DNA of 64,000 nt from Dyadobacter soli (GCF_900101885.1 NZ_FNAN01000004.1:310001-374000), one strand, 5' to 3'. Shown: positions 34,201 through 42,341, counted from the stretch's first letter. Numbers and translations are program-made. The notes: a model not told the origin generated them from the letters alone.

Positions 34201-34340
34201 GCATCCGAAAGATCCTTGTAAAGCGTATCGGCCGAGGCGGCATCGATCGTGCTGGGATTCGAACGCTGGTAAGAGGCGACCATCAGACCCGCGAGCAAGC
34301 ACCCGGCAGGAAAGAGGATGAGCGATTTTTTGAAGTTCAT
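31257..34340 (-). CDS. PVC-type heme-binding dehydrogenase-like protein with HEAT repeats
   Basis: A 1027-residue exported protein (signal MNFKKSLILFPAGCLLAGLMVAS). The propeller half matches the paralogue at 26853-29555 (GLEATLFTSEPTITNPTNID, VCEAYNYRPAINGN, VIVSQSPYVWLFTD). HEAT repeats fill the middle. The C-terminal quarter adds a c-type cytochrome with C904-SVC-H908 (FTSYCSVCHQVNGEG) and a following beta-domain (GFEVTLKDGTTVSGIV). It should oxidise a sugar or alcohol in the periplasm and pass electrons to heme. Paralogue of the gene on the other side of the cassette array. Confidence 0.9.
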   Translation of the reverse strand: MNFKKSLILFPAGCLLAGLMVASYQRSNPSTIDAASADTLYKDLSDAQKRSSRYAVAGLTTANGLEATLFTSEPTITNPTNIDVDHLGRVWVCEAYNYRPAINGNPTKNEGDRIVVLEDTNGDGKSDKSTVFYQGAEINAPLGVWVMGNKVIVSQSPYVWLFTDENGDLKADKKEVIFEGIGGDQHDHGMHAFVFGPDGKLYFNFGNEGDHLLDGKGNPVVGKDGKPIDFSKLKQGMVFRCDPDFTNIEPLGNNFRNNFEVAVDSYGTMWQSDNDDDGNKGVRINYVMQYGNYGYTDEMTGAGWRANRTNMEDSIPYRHWHLNDPGVVPNLLQTGSGSPTGMVVYEGKLLPKEFWGQMIHCEPGHNVVRSYPVEKSGAGYTAKIVNVVDGKRDQWFRPSDVCVAPDGSLLVSDWYDPGVGGHQAGDQGKGRIYRIAPLNTPYRVPKSDFTTAAGAVEALQSPNLSIRYHAWTALNEMGVKAAPALEKLFANKNAEPRMRARALWLLSKWPFTTKKTIDLAIKDANADIRIAGLRAASESKHVDVIPYIKTLVKDAEPQVRRECALLLHHNPSPDAPALWASIAKQYDGKDRWYLEALGIGADAQWDPFFKAWLGKAGANPVGTQAGKDIVWRSRGKESVQLLASLAGDPTVDLKSRLRYFRAFDFNSAGREKSMALLKLTNGSGKDQDKVNELVMRHLDPAFVKQTPEAMAALKKMLDLTYGTQAYLELIAKYELPSENERLLTMTQEQSNSRSGSAAASQLIKQGGTPMLWKVVKGTDEAKSVAVLTALKSVGSKDALDILRTVATESGFSENQQITAAKSLGGTMSGEDQVLVLLKEGKLSGEAKTAAVKGLAGAWRKSVKLEAAKYLDGATVATKKHPEVKDLVGMKGDLAKGKQVFTSYCSVCHQVNGEGMDFGPKLSEIGSKLPKEAQYAAIFDPSAGIGFGYEGFEVTLKDGTTVSGIVSSKTETDLILKFPGGSTQEYKMSQVKSIKQLKDSMMPSGLQDAMSTEELVSLVDYLSNLKKQ

Positions 34341-34467
34341 AGGTAAATCGAGCGCTTTTCGGCCTTGAATCAGAAAGCATTAGCCTGACTCAACGCCTAA
34401 ACGTGTCATTTTTACAATAATAATTTTAATTAAGTGTATAAGGGACCACCTACTTATATTTACTATC

Positions 34468-35055
34468 ATGAAAACGACTTTTTTTTCCTGCATTGCGCTT
34501 TGCCTCGCCGCTGAAATTTCAGCGCAGAACGTCCTTCCCGCCGACATCCAGATCAAAACCGCCGTCATGGCCGCACCGTCGGATAAGCAGGCAGGTGCGA
34601 AAGTGTACGGATACGCCACCGACGGCACATTCAAAGTCCTCCGCGAGGGCAATAACGACTTTGTTTGCCTGGCCGACGACCCTAAGAAAGAGGACATTGG
34701 CGTATCGTGCTACCTTGCCGAGCTGGATGCATTCATGGAGCGTGGGCGGGTATTGGCCAAAGAGGGCAAGAATCAAAAGGAGATTTTCGATATCCGTGAA
34801 AAGGAAGTGAAGGAAGGTAAACTGAAAATGCCGAAGCAATCATCGACACTATACGTTTTGTCCGGCTCGAAAGATAATTACGACGCAGCAACGGGTTCGC
34901 TTAAAAACGGTTACCTGCGCTATGTCGTCTACATCCCGTTTGCAACCGCCGAAAGTACCGGACTTCCGCTCAAACCAGACGTTCCGGGAATGCCCTGGAT
35001 CATGGACCCGGGCACGCACCGTGCGCACATTATGATCAATCCGCCGAAACCGTAA
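34468..35055 (+). CDS. Exported hypothetical protein
   Basis: A 195-residue protein with a signal peptide (MKTTFFSCIALCLAAEISAQN). I do not recognise the domain. Visible pieces are GAKVYGYATDGTFKVLREGNNDFVCLAD, KKEDIGVSCYL, a charged helix (LAKEGKNQKEIFDIREKEVKEGK) and a Pro-rich end (PGMPWIMDPGTHRAHIMI). Two cysteines may pair. It lies 71 bases before the esterase-like gene on the same strand and divergent from the heme dehydrogenase. Confidence 0.75.
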   Translation: MKTTFFSCIALCLAAEISAQNVLPADIQIKTAVMAAPSDKQAGAKVYGYATDGTFKVLREGNNDFVCLADDPKKEDIGVSCYLAELDAFMERGRVLAKEGKNQKEIFDIREKEVKEGKLKMPKQSSTLYVLSGSKDNYDAATGSLKNGYLRYVVYIPFATAESTGLPLKPDVPGMPWIMDPGTHRAHIMINPPKP

Positions 35056-35126
35056 GCTTGCAGGTTCATTTTGAGGGTATATTGCCGATGCGGGCGTCTT
35101 TTCGAGGAAAAAGCAATGGGAAATCA

Positions 35127-36056
35127 ATGAAAAAACCAGCACTTATCCTCACCGTTTTGAGCCTGCTCGCATTATCCAGTCCATCCATGGCACAAACAGA
35201 AACCATTAACCTCTGGCCGGAAGGCAAAGTACCCAATTTCAAAAAGAGTGATGTCGAAGAAAAATCAGTCACCGATGCACAGGGAATTCTGCGGATCAGC
35301 GGGGTAACCGTCCCGACCATCGCAGCGTACATTGCGCCCAAAGAAAAGGCAACGGGAGCCGCGGTAATGATCTGTCCTGGCGGCGGTTACGGCATCCTGG
35401 CCGCGTCGCACGAAGGGAGCGATTTCGCCAAATGGTTCAACGACCGCGGCATTTCCGCATTCGTGCTCAAATACCGGTTGCCCAATGAAAAAGCCATGGA
35501 GCACCAGCACGAAGTTCCGCTGATGGACGCCATGCAGGGCATGAAACTGATCCGGCAGAATGCTTCGAAATGGGGCATTGATGCGAACAAGATCGGCGTA
35601 ATGGGCTTCTCCGCCGGCGGGCACCTTGCGGCCACGCTTTCGACGCACTATAATATGGGTGCAAAAGCTTCCCCCGACGGCAAACCGAATTTTTCGATAC
35701 TCATTTATCCCGTCATCTCATTCCAGCCCGTGATCTCGCACGGGGGCTCGCGCGACAACCTCCTCGGACCCGAAAAATCGGAGGAACTGATCAAGTATTA
35801 CTCCAACGAATTGCAGGTTTCGGACCAAACGCCGCCCGCATTCCTCGTTCACGCAATGGACGATACAGGCGTGCCGGTTGAAAACAGCATCCAATACTAC
35901 CTCGCGCTCAAAAGCAAGAAGATTCCTGCCGAAATGCATTTGTACCCCAAAGGCGGCCACGGCTATGGCATGCGCACGGAAGGAAAAGGATCACTGGCGA
36001 ATTGGCCTGAGGCAATGGCAGGTTGGCTTTATTCAGCGGGCTATATGAAAAAATAA
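35127..36056 (+). CDS. Exported alpha/beta hydrolase (xylanase/esterase-like)
   Basis: A 309-residue serine hydrolase. The start at 35127 gives a signal peptide (MKKPALILTVLSLLALSSPSMAQ); a TTG 23 codons earlier is in frame but adds a poor leader. The oxyanion segment CPGGGYGILAASHEG, the nucleophile elbow GFSAGGHLA, the acid region HAMDDTGVPVENS and the histidine in GGHGYGM form the catalytic set. This matches the family often annotated as acetyl xylan esterase or endo-1,4-beta-xylanase B-like. Likely periplasmic carbohydrate deacetylation. Confidence 0.88.
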   Translation: MKKPALILTVLSLLALSSPSMAQTETINLWPEGKVPNFKKSDVEEKSVTDAQGILRISGVTVPTIAAYIAPKEKATGAAVMICPGGGYGILAASHEGSDFAKWFNDRGISAFVLKYRLPNEKAMEHQHEVPLMDAMQGMKLIRQNASKWGIDANKIGVMGFSAGGHLAATLSTHYNMGAKASPDGKPNFSILIYPVISFQPVISHGGSRDNLLGPEKSEELIKYYSNELQVSDQTPPAFLVHAMDDTGVPVENSIQYYLALKSKKIPAEMHLYPKGGHGYGMRTEGKGSLANWPEAMAGWLYSAGYMKK

Positions 36057-36081
36057 ACGGTAACGGAGTGAATTTATCTCT

Positions 36082-36089
36082 TAGCTTTG
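36082..36089 (+). promoter_or_regulatory. Putative promoter -7 element (TAGCTTTG)
   Basis: TAGCTTTG, matching TAnnTTTG, 33 bases before the ATG of the GT87-like gene. No convincing -33 element. It suggests that the gene is not only read from the esterase promoter. Confidence 0.4.
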
Positions 36090-36122
36090 ACGAAAAATCA
36101 ACGTTCGGAATAAGTTCACTCT

Positions 36123-37310
36123 ATGACTGCCTTTCAACGCCTGGTGATCAGCAAACGGTCACTGCTGTTTATTGTATTGGCCATTGCGGCCTTTGCAACG
36201 CTCCAATCGGTATTCTCCCACCCCAAAACCTTCGCCAATCAGCCGCAGCTCTACACGACGTACAACAACTACATGATTTTCAAACAGTCTTTTTTTCATT
36301 TGATTGAAGGCAAAAATCTGTACAGGTGGCACGTCGACGAGCATTGGGATTTGTTCAAATACAGCCCCGCATTCGCGCTGGTATTCGGCATACTTTCCAT
36401 TATGCCCACATTTGTCGGGCTATTTTTCTGGAACTTGCTTAATGTAGCCGTGATCTTCTTTTCGGTCTATTTTCTCCCTAGAATCGATTTGCGGACAAAG
36501 GGGCTGATGGTCACTTTTATGCTGGTGGAGCTCCTCACGGCCACGCAGAACGAGCAGAGCAATGCGTTGATAGCCGGTTTGCTGCTTTTTGCATTCGGGT
36601 TCCTGGAACGGGATAAATATTGGATGGGGACGCTGTGCATTGTCTGCACGATCTTCATCAAATTGTTCGGTATTGTCGCGCTGGCTTTGTATTTACTCTA
36701 TCCGAACAAATTCAAACTCGCCTATACCACTGCGGCGTGGGTATTGCTGCTCACAATCCTACCGATCGTGGCCGTGAGTCCCGAACAGTTTGTGGTACTG
36801 TATAAAACCTGGTGGAAACTGCTCGCCGCCGACCGCGATTTTTCCGATGGCTTGTCGGTGATCGGCTGGCTGAAAATCTGGTTTTCGCTGGATGTGAATA
36901 AGACTTACGTCAATCTGACCGGAATGGTGCTGTTCTGCCTGCCGCTGCTGAAAATCAGATCTTACAGCAATTTCGTTTTCCGCGCATTGATGCTGGCTTC
37001 CGTGCTGGTTTGGGTAGTAATTTTCAACCATCGCGCCGAGTCCCCGACGTTTATCATTGCTATTGCCGGTGTGGCTGTTTGGTATTATTTGCAGGCACCT
37101 ACCAAACTGAACTATGTGCTGCTAGTACTGGCATTCATTTTCACAACATTATCCCCTACCGACCTCTTTCCGCCATTCATCCGTAACCAGTATTTCTGGC
37201 CTTATGTGGTGAAAGCGGTGCCTTGCATTATCATTTGGGGCAAAATCATTTACGATCTCTTGTTCACCGAATTACTTCCGCGACCTACCGAAGCCGAGTT
37301 GGCGCAGTAA
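36123..37310 (+). CDS. GT87/DUF2029-type membrane glycosyltransferase
   Basis: A 395-residue integral membrane protein with about ten hydrophobic spans (SLLFIVLAIAAFATLQSVF, AFALVFGILSIMPTFVGLFFWNLL, GTLCIVCTIFIKLFGIVALALYLLYP and others). The segment NEQSNALIAGLLLFAFGFLERDKYWMG and the pre-span lumenal FKYSP with an acidic residue fit the GT-C-type DUF2029 (mannosyltransferase GT87) family that uses polyprenyl-phosphate sugar donors. Acceptor unknown. It is followed by a gene on the other strand and a terminator. Confidence 0.83.
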   Translation: MTAFQRLVISKRSLLFIVLAIAAFATLQSVFSHPKTFANQPQLYTTYNNYMIFKQSFFHLIEGKNLYRWHVDEHWDLFKYSPAFALVFGILSIMPTFVGLFFWNLLNVAVIFFSVYFLPRIDLRTKGLMVTFMLVELLTATQNEQSNALIAGLLLFAFGFLERDKYWMGTLCIVCTIFIKLFGIVALALYLLYPNKFKLAYTTAAWVLLLTILPIVAVSPEQFVVLYKTWWKLLAADRDFSDGLSVIGWLKIWFSLDVNKTYVNLTGMVLFCLPLLKIRSYSNFVFRALMLASVLVWVVIFNHRAESPTFIIAIAGVAVWYYLQAPTKLNYVLLVLAFIFTTLSPTDLFPPFIRNQYFWPYVVKAVPCIIIWGKIIYDLLFTELLPRPTEAELAQ

Positions 37311-37327
37311 GTATTAGCATAAAAAAA

Positions 37328-37363
37328 GCGTTACAGGAACGCTGCGGCTGCATCCTGTAACGC
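37328..37363 (-). terminator. Rho-independent terminator of the small exported protein gene
   Basis: GCGTTACAGGA (37328-37338) pairs with TCCTGTAACGC (37353-37363), loop of 14. Read on the minus strand it is followed by seven T (complement of 37321-37327), 23 bases past the stop of the 138-residue gene. Confidence 0.88.
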
Positions 37364-37385
37364 TGAAAAATAGCCTTTTTTTGGA

Positions 37386-37802
37386 TCAATTCACGCCCAA
37401 AAGCGACCGGTTTACTTCCCGCACCTCCTTCGTGGAGAGGTAAATGCTTTTCACAATTTTCTCATAGTCGTTGGAAATTTCGAGGGTATAAACACCGTCA
37501 CCCATTTCATCGAATTTGATGGTCCGACCGGTTTTGGTGATATATTTCGGCACGAACTCCTCGTGAATCAGCTTTCCTTTGCTATCCATTAAGCGGATCG
37601 CCACTTTCTCGCCCTTTTCTTTTTCCATCATCACATTCATCGACATCGTCTCACGCACGCGGTACATGCCTACCCGAAACTTTTCACAAGTGTTGTTTTT
37701 GCATTCCGCTTTCGGCGAAACGATAGGGTCCGCCTGCACGTGGGCAGCAAGGGTAAATAATGCGAACGAAGCAGCAGCGGCGGTTTTTAAGATGTTCATC
37801 AT
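37386..37802 (-). CDS. Exported hypothetical protein with T9SS-tail-like fold
   Basis: A 138-residue exported protein (MNILKTAAAASFALFTLAAHVQA, cut before DPIV). The body has beta-strand pattern: FRVGMYRVRETMSMNVMMEKEKGEKVAIRLMDSKGKLIHEEFV then FDEMGDGVYTLEISNDYEKIVKSIYL. This resembles the DUF3244/Por-secretion-tail type of small beta-sandwich, but it stands as the whole mature protein. Two cysteines (CKNNTC) may form a disulfide. Function unknown. Confidence 0.75.
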   Translation of the reverse strand: MMNILKTAAAASFALFTLAAHVQADPIVSPKAECKNNTCEKFRVGMYRVRETMSMNVMMEKEKGEKVAIRLMDSKGKLIHEEFVPKYITKTGRTIKFDEMGDGVYTLEISNDYEKIVKSIYLSTKEVREVNRSLLGVN

Positions 37803-37918
37803 GGCTCTTGAAGGTTAGCTGATTGGTACACTAAGATTGATTTTCGAACCAATGAGGTAACCGCCAGAGGCATTGTTGCTTGCAAAGTTTGGACGGTAAA
37901 ATAGGAGGTTGAATGGTG

Positions 37919-38911
37919 CTAACCCCCAATCGCAATCATCTCCCGATTCTGCTCGTATTCCGATTTGGCTTTTTGCTCGGTGAAACCGGCGTGGCCGCCG
38001 TGGGCGAAGTGTTTCTTTTGGAAATGCGCGTAAATGAGCGCGCGGACGTCGTCGCCTTTGCGCAATGGAGTGAGTAAATCGACTTCCGAGGTGTCGAAAA
38101 GGCAATTTTTGAGCTTGCCGTCGGCGGTAAGGCGGATGCGGTTGCAGCCTTCGCAGAATGGATGGGTTACCGTGCCGATAATACCGAATGTACCTGCGCC
38201 GCCATTCACCTGGAATCGCCGGGCAGTGTCGTGTAGTTCACCTGCAACAGGCTGAAATTCAAATTCCTGACTAATACCGTTCAGCAAATCCGCGTAGGAA
38301 ACGATTTTGGACAGGTCCCATTGGTTGCCTTTGAAAGGCATAAATTCAATAAAACGAACATGCAAATTGGGCTCGTCGAGCGTCAATCTCACGAAATCGT
38401 TCACCTCATCATTATTTGTACCGCGCATGACCACCATATTGAGTTTGACCACAAAGCCATCACTCAGTAGCAAGCGAATATGATCGAGTGTTTTGCCAAA
38501 ATGATCCCGCTTTGTAATCGACCGGAACCGCTCTTCCTGCAACGTGTCGAGGCTCACATTAAGGGACGAAACCCCGGCGGCCTTCAACTCCGGAATGAAC
38601 TGATCGATGTAAACGGCATTGGTAGTCAGCGTAAGCGACGAAGGCAGCTTTCCGAGGGTAGAAATGATCTCGCCGGCATCTTTGCGTATCAGCGGCTCAC
38701 CGCCGGTCAGCCGGATTTTTTCAACACCCATTTCTACAAACAACCCGGCCAGATAAGAAATCTCATCTGCCTGCATCAGCCATTTCGACGGCATGAATTG
38801 CATGTCCTCCTGCGGCATACAGTAGGTGCAACGAAGATTGCACTTATCCGTCAGCGAAATGCGCAGATAAGTGTGTTTCCGACCAAATGTATCTACAATA
38901 GGCAATGCCAT
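37919..38911 (-). CDS. moaA: GTP 3',8-cyclase MoaA
   Basis: A 330-residue radical SAM enzyme for the first step of molybdenum cofactor synthesis, turning GTP into 3',8-cyclo-GTP. The SAM cluster motif is C24-NLR-C28-TY-C31; the second cluster region is CEGCNRIRLTADGKLKNCLF, and LTGGEPL is present. The C-terminus EQNREMIAIGG ends in the conserved GG. It is the last gene of the run moeA, moaD, moaE, moaCB, moaA, 9 bases after moaCB. Confidence 0.97.
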   Translation of the reverse strand: MALPIVDTFGRKHTYLRISLTDKCNLRCTYCMPQEDMQFMPSKWLMQADEISYLAGLFVEMGVEKIRLTGGEPLIRKDAGEIISTLGKLPSSLTLTTNAVYIDQFIPELKAAGVSSLNVSLDTLQEERFRSITKRDHFGKTLDHIRLLLSDGFVVKLNMVVMRGTNNDEVNDFVRLTLDEPNLHVRFIEFMPFKGNQWDLSKIVSYADLLNGISQEFEFQPVAGELHDTARRFQVNGGAGTFGIIGTVTHPFCEGCNRIRLTADGKLKNCLFDTSEVDLLTPLRKGDDVRALIYAHFQKKHFAHGGHAGFTEQKAKSEYEQNREMIAIGG

Positions 38912-38920
38912 CAGTTGTTG

Positions 38921-39829
38921 CTAATCGTGTTTTTTCCCTTCCAAAACATTAAAAACATGCAAAACATGCGGAAAAAGCGCATCGATATATTCGTTAACGC
39001 CGCCTGTGCTGCCCGGCATGGTAATCACGAGCATCTCACCGATAAAACCCGCCGCAGACCGCGATAGCATCGAAGTCGGGACACGCTCCTGACCGTATTG
39101 GCGGGCAGTCTCGGCAATGCCGGGAATCTCGCGATCGAGCAGCTCAGAAACCGCCTCGGGCGTTACGTCGCGGGGCGACAGGCCAGTACCGCCGGTGATC
39201 AGCACCATATTGTACCCGCTTCCTTGCAGTGCGTGCAATTTCTGCTGAATGCCTGCCTTATCATCGGCAATAATGCTGTAATCGCTTACTTCCAGTTGGA
39301 AAGCTTTCAGTTTTTCGATGATCTTCCTGCCGGATTTATCTTCACCGATTCCATTGGAAATACTGTCGGAACAGACTACTACCGCCGTTTTCAAGCCTTC
39401 CGGCGCAGCTTTACGGTCGCTTTTCCCTCCCTTTTTCTCCAACAAACGGATATTCCGTATTTCCACGCCCTTGTCGATCGGTTTGAGCATATCGTACATC
39501 GTGAGCGCTACCACCGACGCACCATGCATAGCTTCCACCTCGACACCCGTTTTGTATATAGTCTTGACCGTCAGCTCAATGATAATCGTCAAACCTTCAA
39601 TCCTGTACTGAACGCCAGTATATTCCACCGGAATCGGATGGCAGTCGGGCAATAAATCAGGCGTTTTCTTCACCGCCAGAAAGCCGGCTGCCTTCGCCAT
39701 TTCAAACACATCGCCCTTCGGCACCGTCCTGTTCCGAATTGCCTCCACGGTCTCCGGCTTGCTCACCTGCACGGTTGCCTGCGCGATCGCGATGCGGAGT
39801 GTGTTGGTTTTATGGGTAATATCGACCAT
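38921..39829 (-). CDS. moaCB: Bifunctional MoaC/MoaB fusion
   Basis: A 302-residue fusion. Residues about 1-135 are MoaC, cyclic pyranopterin monophosphate synthase (MVDITHKTNT, DCHPIPVEYTG, VEAMHGASVVALTMYDMLK); 146-302 are MoaB/Mog-like molybdopterin adenylyltransferase (CSDSISNGIGEDKSG, ITGGTGLSPRDVTPEAV, MPGSTGGV). Start at the ATG giving MVDITHKT, the standard MoaC opening; an ATG seven codons earlier is in frame. The linker (EKKGGKSDRKAAPEG) is short and charged. MoaC-MoaB fusions are known in Bacteroidota. The gap to moaE holds the second GTCA/TGAC array. Confidence 0.95.
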   Translation of the reverse strand: MVDITHKTNTLRIAIAQATVQVSKPETVEAIRNRTVPKGDVFEMAKAAGFLAVKKTPDLLPDCHPIPVEYTGVQYRIEGLTIIIELTVKTIYKTGVEVEAMHGASVVALTMYDMLKPIDKGVEIRNIRLLEKKGGKSDRKAAPEGLKTAVVVCSDSISNGIGEDKSGRKIIEKLKAFQLEVSDYSIIADDKAGIQQKLHALQGSGYNMVLITGGTGLSPRDVTPEAVSELLDREIPGIAETARQYGQERVPTSMLSRSAAGFIGEMLVITMPGSTGGVNEYIDALFPHVLHVFNVLEGKKHD

Positions 39830-39852
39830 TAATAATGTTGAATGAATCAAAT

Positions 39853-39924
39853 GTCATGTATTGTCAGATGTAGTCAGGTATTGTTTTTTCTAATACAAAA
39901 CATGGCTACCAATGACCTCCTGAC
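39853..39924. repeat. Phased GTCA/TGAC array in the moa operon
   Basis: GTCA at 39853, 39863 and 39873, ten bases apart, then TGAC at 39913 and 39921, so the same word and order (GTCA left, TGAC right) as at 1504-1640 but shorter and more decayed. It lies between moaE and moaCB on one operon, 24 bases from the moaCB start. Confidence 0.65.
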
Positions 39925-39933
39925 AACACCTTA

Positions 39934-40380
39934 CTAAGTATTCTCCTTCCAAACATGCCCCGCTTCCCCTACCAGCTCCTTCCCGAAAATGGGCACGTTG
40001 GCTTTAATTTCTTCCACAATGTATTCCGATGCCTCGAATGCAGCACGGCGATGCGGGGATGATACGAACACGAAAAGGCTGATTTCACCCGTAGGGACGA
40101 GTCCCAGGCTGTGGTATATATGCATGCACGTCAGCTCGAATTTCGCGAATGCGGCCTCACGGATGTCGTGGAAAGCCTGCTCGGCCATTTCTTCGTAGGC
40201 AGTGTAATCGATGCCAGTGACAGTGCCGCCTTCTTTTAGGTCCGCGCGGATCTGCCCGAGGAAAATCGCGTGGGCACCAATGCCGGTTTTGGATTGGTGG
40301 CTCGCTATCGACTTCGCCACAAATTCGGGACTGATCGGCCCCTGAACGAATACTTTCTTGGGTTTATGAATCTTTTCCAT
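39934..40380 (-). CDS. moaE: Molybdopterin synthase catalytic subunit MoaE
   Basis: A 148-residue protein. GAHAIFLGQIRADLKEGGTVTGIDYTAYEEMAEQAFHDI and HSLGLVPTGEISLFVFVSSPHRRAAFEASEYIVEEIKANVPIFGKE are the usual MoaE blocks, with the catalytic Lys in the last. With MoaD it makes the dithiolene of molybdopterin. Nine bases from moaD. Confidence 0.95.
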   Translation of the reverse strand: MEKIHKPKKVFVQGPISPEFVAKSIASHQSKTGIGAHAIFLGQIRADLKEGGTVTGIDYTAYEEMAEQAFHDIREAAFAKFELTCMHIYHSLGLVPTGEISLFVFVSSPHRRAAFEASEYIVEEIKANVPIFGKELVGEAGHVWKENT

Positions 40381-40389
40381 GTCCTCCTG

Positions 40390-40629
40390 TTATCCTCCTG
40401 CAAACGGCGGAAGCAATGCAATCTCTGCCGGGGTTTCGATCAATACAAAATCCTCGGAGATTTTCTGATTAACTGCAATTTTGAATTTTTTATCGCGCAT
40501 GGCCGGGTATTTGTCCAGCATTTGTGCACGGAATTGCCCTACGGTGAGACCGCCAGCCGCATTCCAGACCTCGTCAGACAGCCCCGCGATCTCCGCCAGC
40601 ATTCCGAAATATTTGACTTGAAAACTCAT
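40390..40629 (-). CDS. moaD: Molybdopterin synthase sulfur carrier MoaD
   Basis: A 79-residue ubiquitin-like protein: MSFQVKYFGMLAEIAG at the start and a C-terminal LLPPFAGG, the double glycine needed for thiocarboxylation. Length fits MoaD. The activating enzyme MoeB is not in the window. Lies between moeA and moaE. Confidence 0.95.
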   Translation of the reverse strand: MSFQVKYFGMLAEIAGLSDEVWNAAGGLTVGQFRAQMLDKYPAMRDKKFKIAVNQKISEDFVLIETPAEIALLPPFAGG

Positions 40630-40680
40630 GCTATATCGACTGTCGATTCATCCTGTAAACCCGTATTGCCACATTCAGGT

Positions 40681-41871
40681 TCAAAGCGGCAACAAATGTA
40701 CTTCCACCAAATCGCCCGCCTCGACCTTATTTTGTGACACCGGCAAATAGATAATCGCGTTCGCCACCGCGAACGACCCTATCACAAACGACTCCTGCCC
40801 GTCCAGCGACACTACTTCACCATCTTCAACCCGCGCTTTCAGGAACTCGTCGCGCTCGCCGTCGAACCGGTAAGCATGCCGCAAAGGCAGCCGCACCCAC
40901 CGCAAAAACGGCTCTTTGCTCCCCATTACTTTCTTCAATGCCGGCAATACATATTCGTAATAGCAAACCAGTGACGATGCCGGGTTACCAGGCAATGCAA
41001 AAATCAGTTTCTCACCCTTCTTGCCAAACAATAGCGGCTTGCCAGGCTTTTGCCTCACTTTATAAAAAACCGTTTCGGCCCCCAAAGCCTCCAATGCCCT
41101 TCCCACAAAATCGTAATCGCCGACGGAAATACCGCCTGATGCCAGAACGACATCGTAATGCTCCAACAGCTCAGCCAATGCAGAAATAGTCGCGTCAAGG
41201 TCATCGGAAGCGTAGCTTACCGAAACGTCCCTGATACCGGCCTGAGCTAATGCGGCTTGCAGCATAGCGGAATTGGATTCGTATATTTTACCGGGCACCA
41301 ATGCATCACCTGCTTTCAACAACTCGTCGCCGGTCACCAGCAACCCTATCCGCGGCTTAGTGTGCACTGTTACTTCGCTCACATTCATTCCCTGCAAAAA
41401 ACCAACAGCACCCGGAGAAATGAGCGTTCCCGCACGCAATGCCACCGCGCCTTGTGCGATCTGCTGACCTGCGCGACGGACATTTTTCCCTTCCGCAACC
41501 GGAAATTCATGGATCTGTACCGAGCCGTCGGCCAGCGAGGTGTTTTCCTGCATTACCACCGCCGTCGCGCCCTCAGGTACGGGTGCACCCGTGAATATGC
41601 GTACGGCCGTGCCCGCGCTCACAGTCGGCAAGTCGGTCTGCCCCGCTTTGGACTCCCCGGCGAGACGCAGCGCTGTGCCCGGTTCAGTAATATCCGAATG
41701 CACGATTGCGTACCCGTCCATCGACGACTGCCTGAATGGGGGCAGTGCGATCGGCGAGATCACATCCGCCGACAGATAACTTCCGACTGCCTCTTGCAAC
41801 GGTATTTTCACCGTTGGGAGCGTGACGGTATTTGCAATAATTCTTTGTTTCGCCTCGTTGACTGTGACCAT
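40681..41871 (-). CDS. moeA: Molybdopterin molybdenumtransferase MoeA
   Basis: A 396-residue enzyme that inserts molybdenum into molybdopterin. Start at the ATG giving MVTVNEAKQRI; an ATG ten codons before is in frame. Motifs: PPFRQSSMDGYAI, RIFTGAPVPEGATAVVMQEN, ASGGISVGDYDFV, FALPGNPASSLVCYYEYV. It is the first gene of the molybdopterin run. No molybdate transporter or molybdoenzyme is in the window, so the user enzyme lies elsewhere. Confidence 0.95.
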   Translation of the reverse strand: MVTVNEAKQRIIANTVTLPTVKIPLQEAVGSYLSADVISPIALPPFRQSSMDGYAIVHSDITEPGTALRLAGESKAGQTDLPTVSAGTAVRIFTGAPVPEGATAVVMQENTSLADGSVQIHEFPVAEGKNVRRAGQQIAQGAVALRAGTLISPGAVGFLQGMNVSEVTVHTKPRIGLLVTGDELLKAGDALVPGKIYESNSAMLQAALAQAGIRDVSVSYASDDLDATISALAELLEHYDVVLASGGISVGDYDFVGRALEALGAETVFYKVRQKPGKPLLFGKKGEKLIFALPGNPASSLVCYYEYVLPALKKVMGSKEPFLRWVRLPLRHAYRFDGERDEFLKARVEDGEVVSLDGQESFVIGSFAVANAIIYLPVSQNKVEAGDLVEVHLLPL

Positions 41872-42341
41872 ATTCGGAAAAATACCATGCAGAAAGTGCA
41901 AGTTAACACATTCGCGAGTGCAAATTCAGCAGGGTGAAAATGTCTACCAAAAACCGTTCTTGGCATACATTTGGCGACATTTTCCACAATAATACCATTA
42001 ATCCTACAAAATAATTTTTGTAACCAATTGACGATCAATAGGTAAAACTTATACTAAAAAACCATCCTCTTGCTATAATTACATTCAATGCGGGAGTTTG
42101 CGTTTTGTGCTAAGCACCATTTACCAATTAAAATTTCATGTTCTATTGGGCTGGCGTGGTTTTTATTCAGGATCACTTGCCGGGAGCAAAATGTAGCGAT
42201 CTTATTTTTGTCCTAGAATTAATTTGATCAAACCCCTATAAATCAGTTTTTTACCCCAAACTCAAATTTTATTTATTCAATACCGTTATCTTTGCACTTC
42301 GGCCCTGTGCCTAAAATGATGTTTTACGAAATACCAAATGC
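41872..42341. other. Non-coding gap between moeA and lytic transglycosylase genes
   Basis: About 470 AT-rich bases with no convincing gene. It contains the promoter at 42287-42294 and a perfect palindrome GTGCT-A-AGCAC at 42107-42117. A sigma-70-like pair (TTGACG and TATACT, 16 apart, at 42028-42055) is also seen, but that is not the usual Bacteroidota pattern. Nothing else was recognised. Confidence 0.5.
42287..42294 (+). promoter_or_regulatory. Promoter -7 element (TATCTTTG)
   Basis: TATCTTTGC at 42287-42294, a clean match to the Bacteroidota consensus, 47 bases before the ATG of the lytic transglycosylase. T-rich bases at 42267-42270 may act as the -33 region. Confidence 0.6.

Noticed and set aside
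42028..42055. Sigma-70-like promoter TTGACG-16-TATACT
   Set aside because: The Bacteroidota primary sigma factor uses another consensus, and no gene follows directly; AT-rich sequence makes chance likely.
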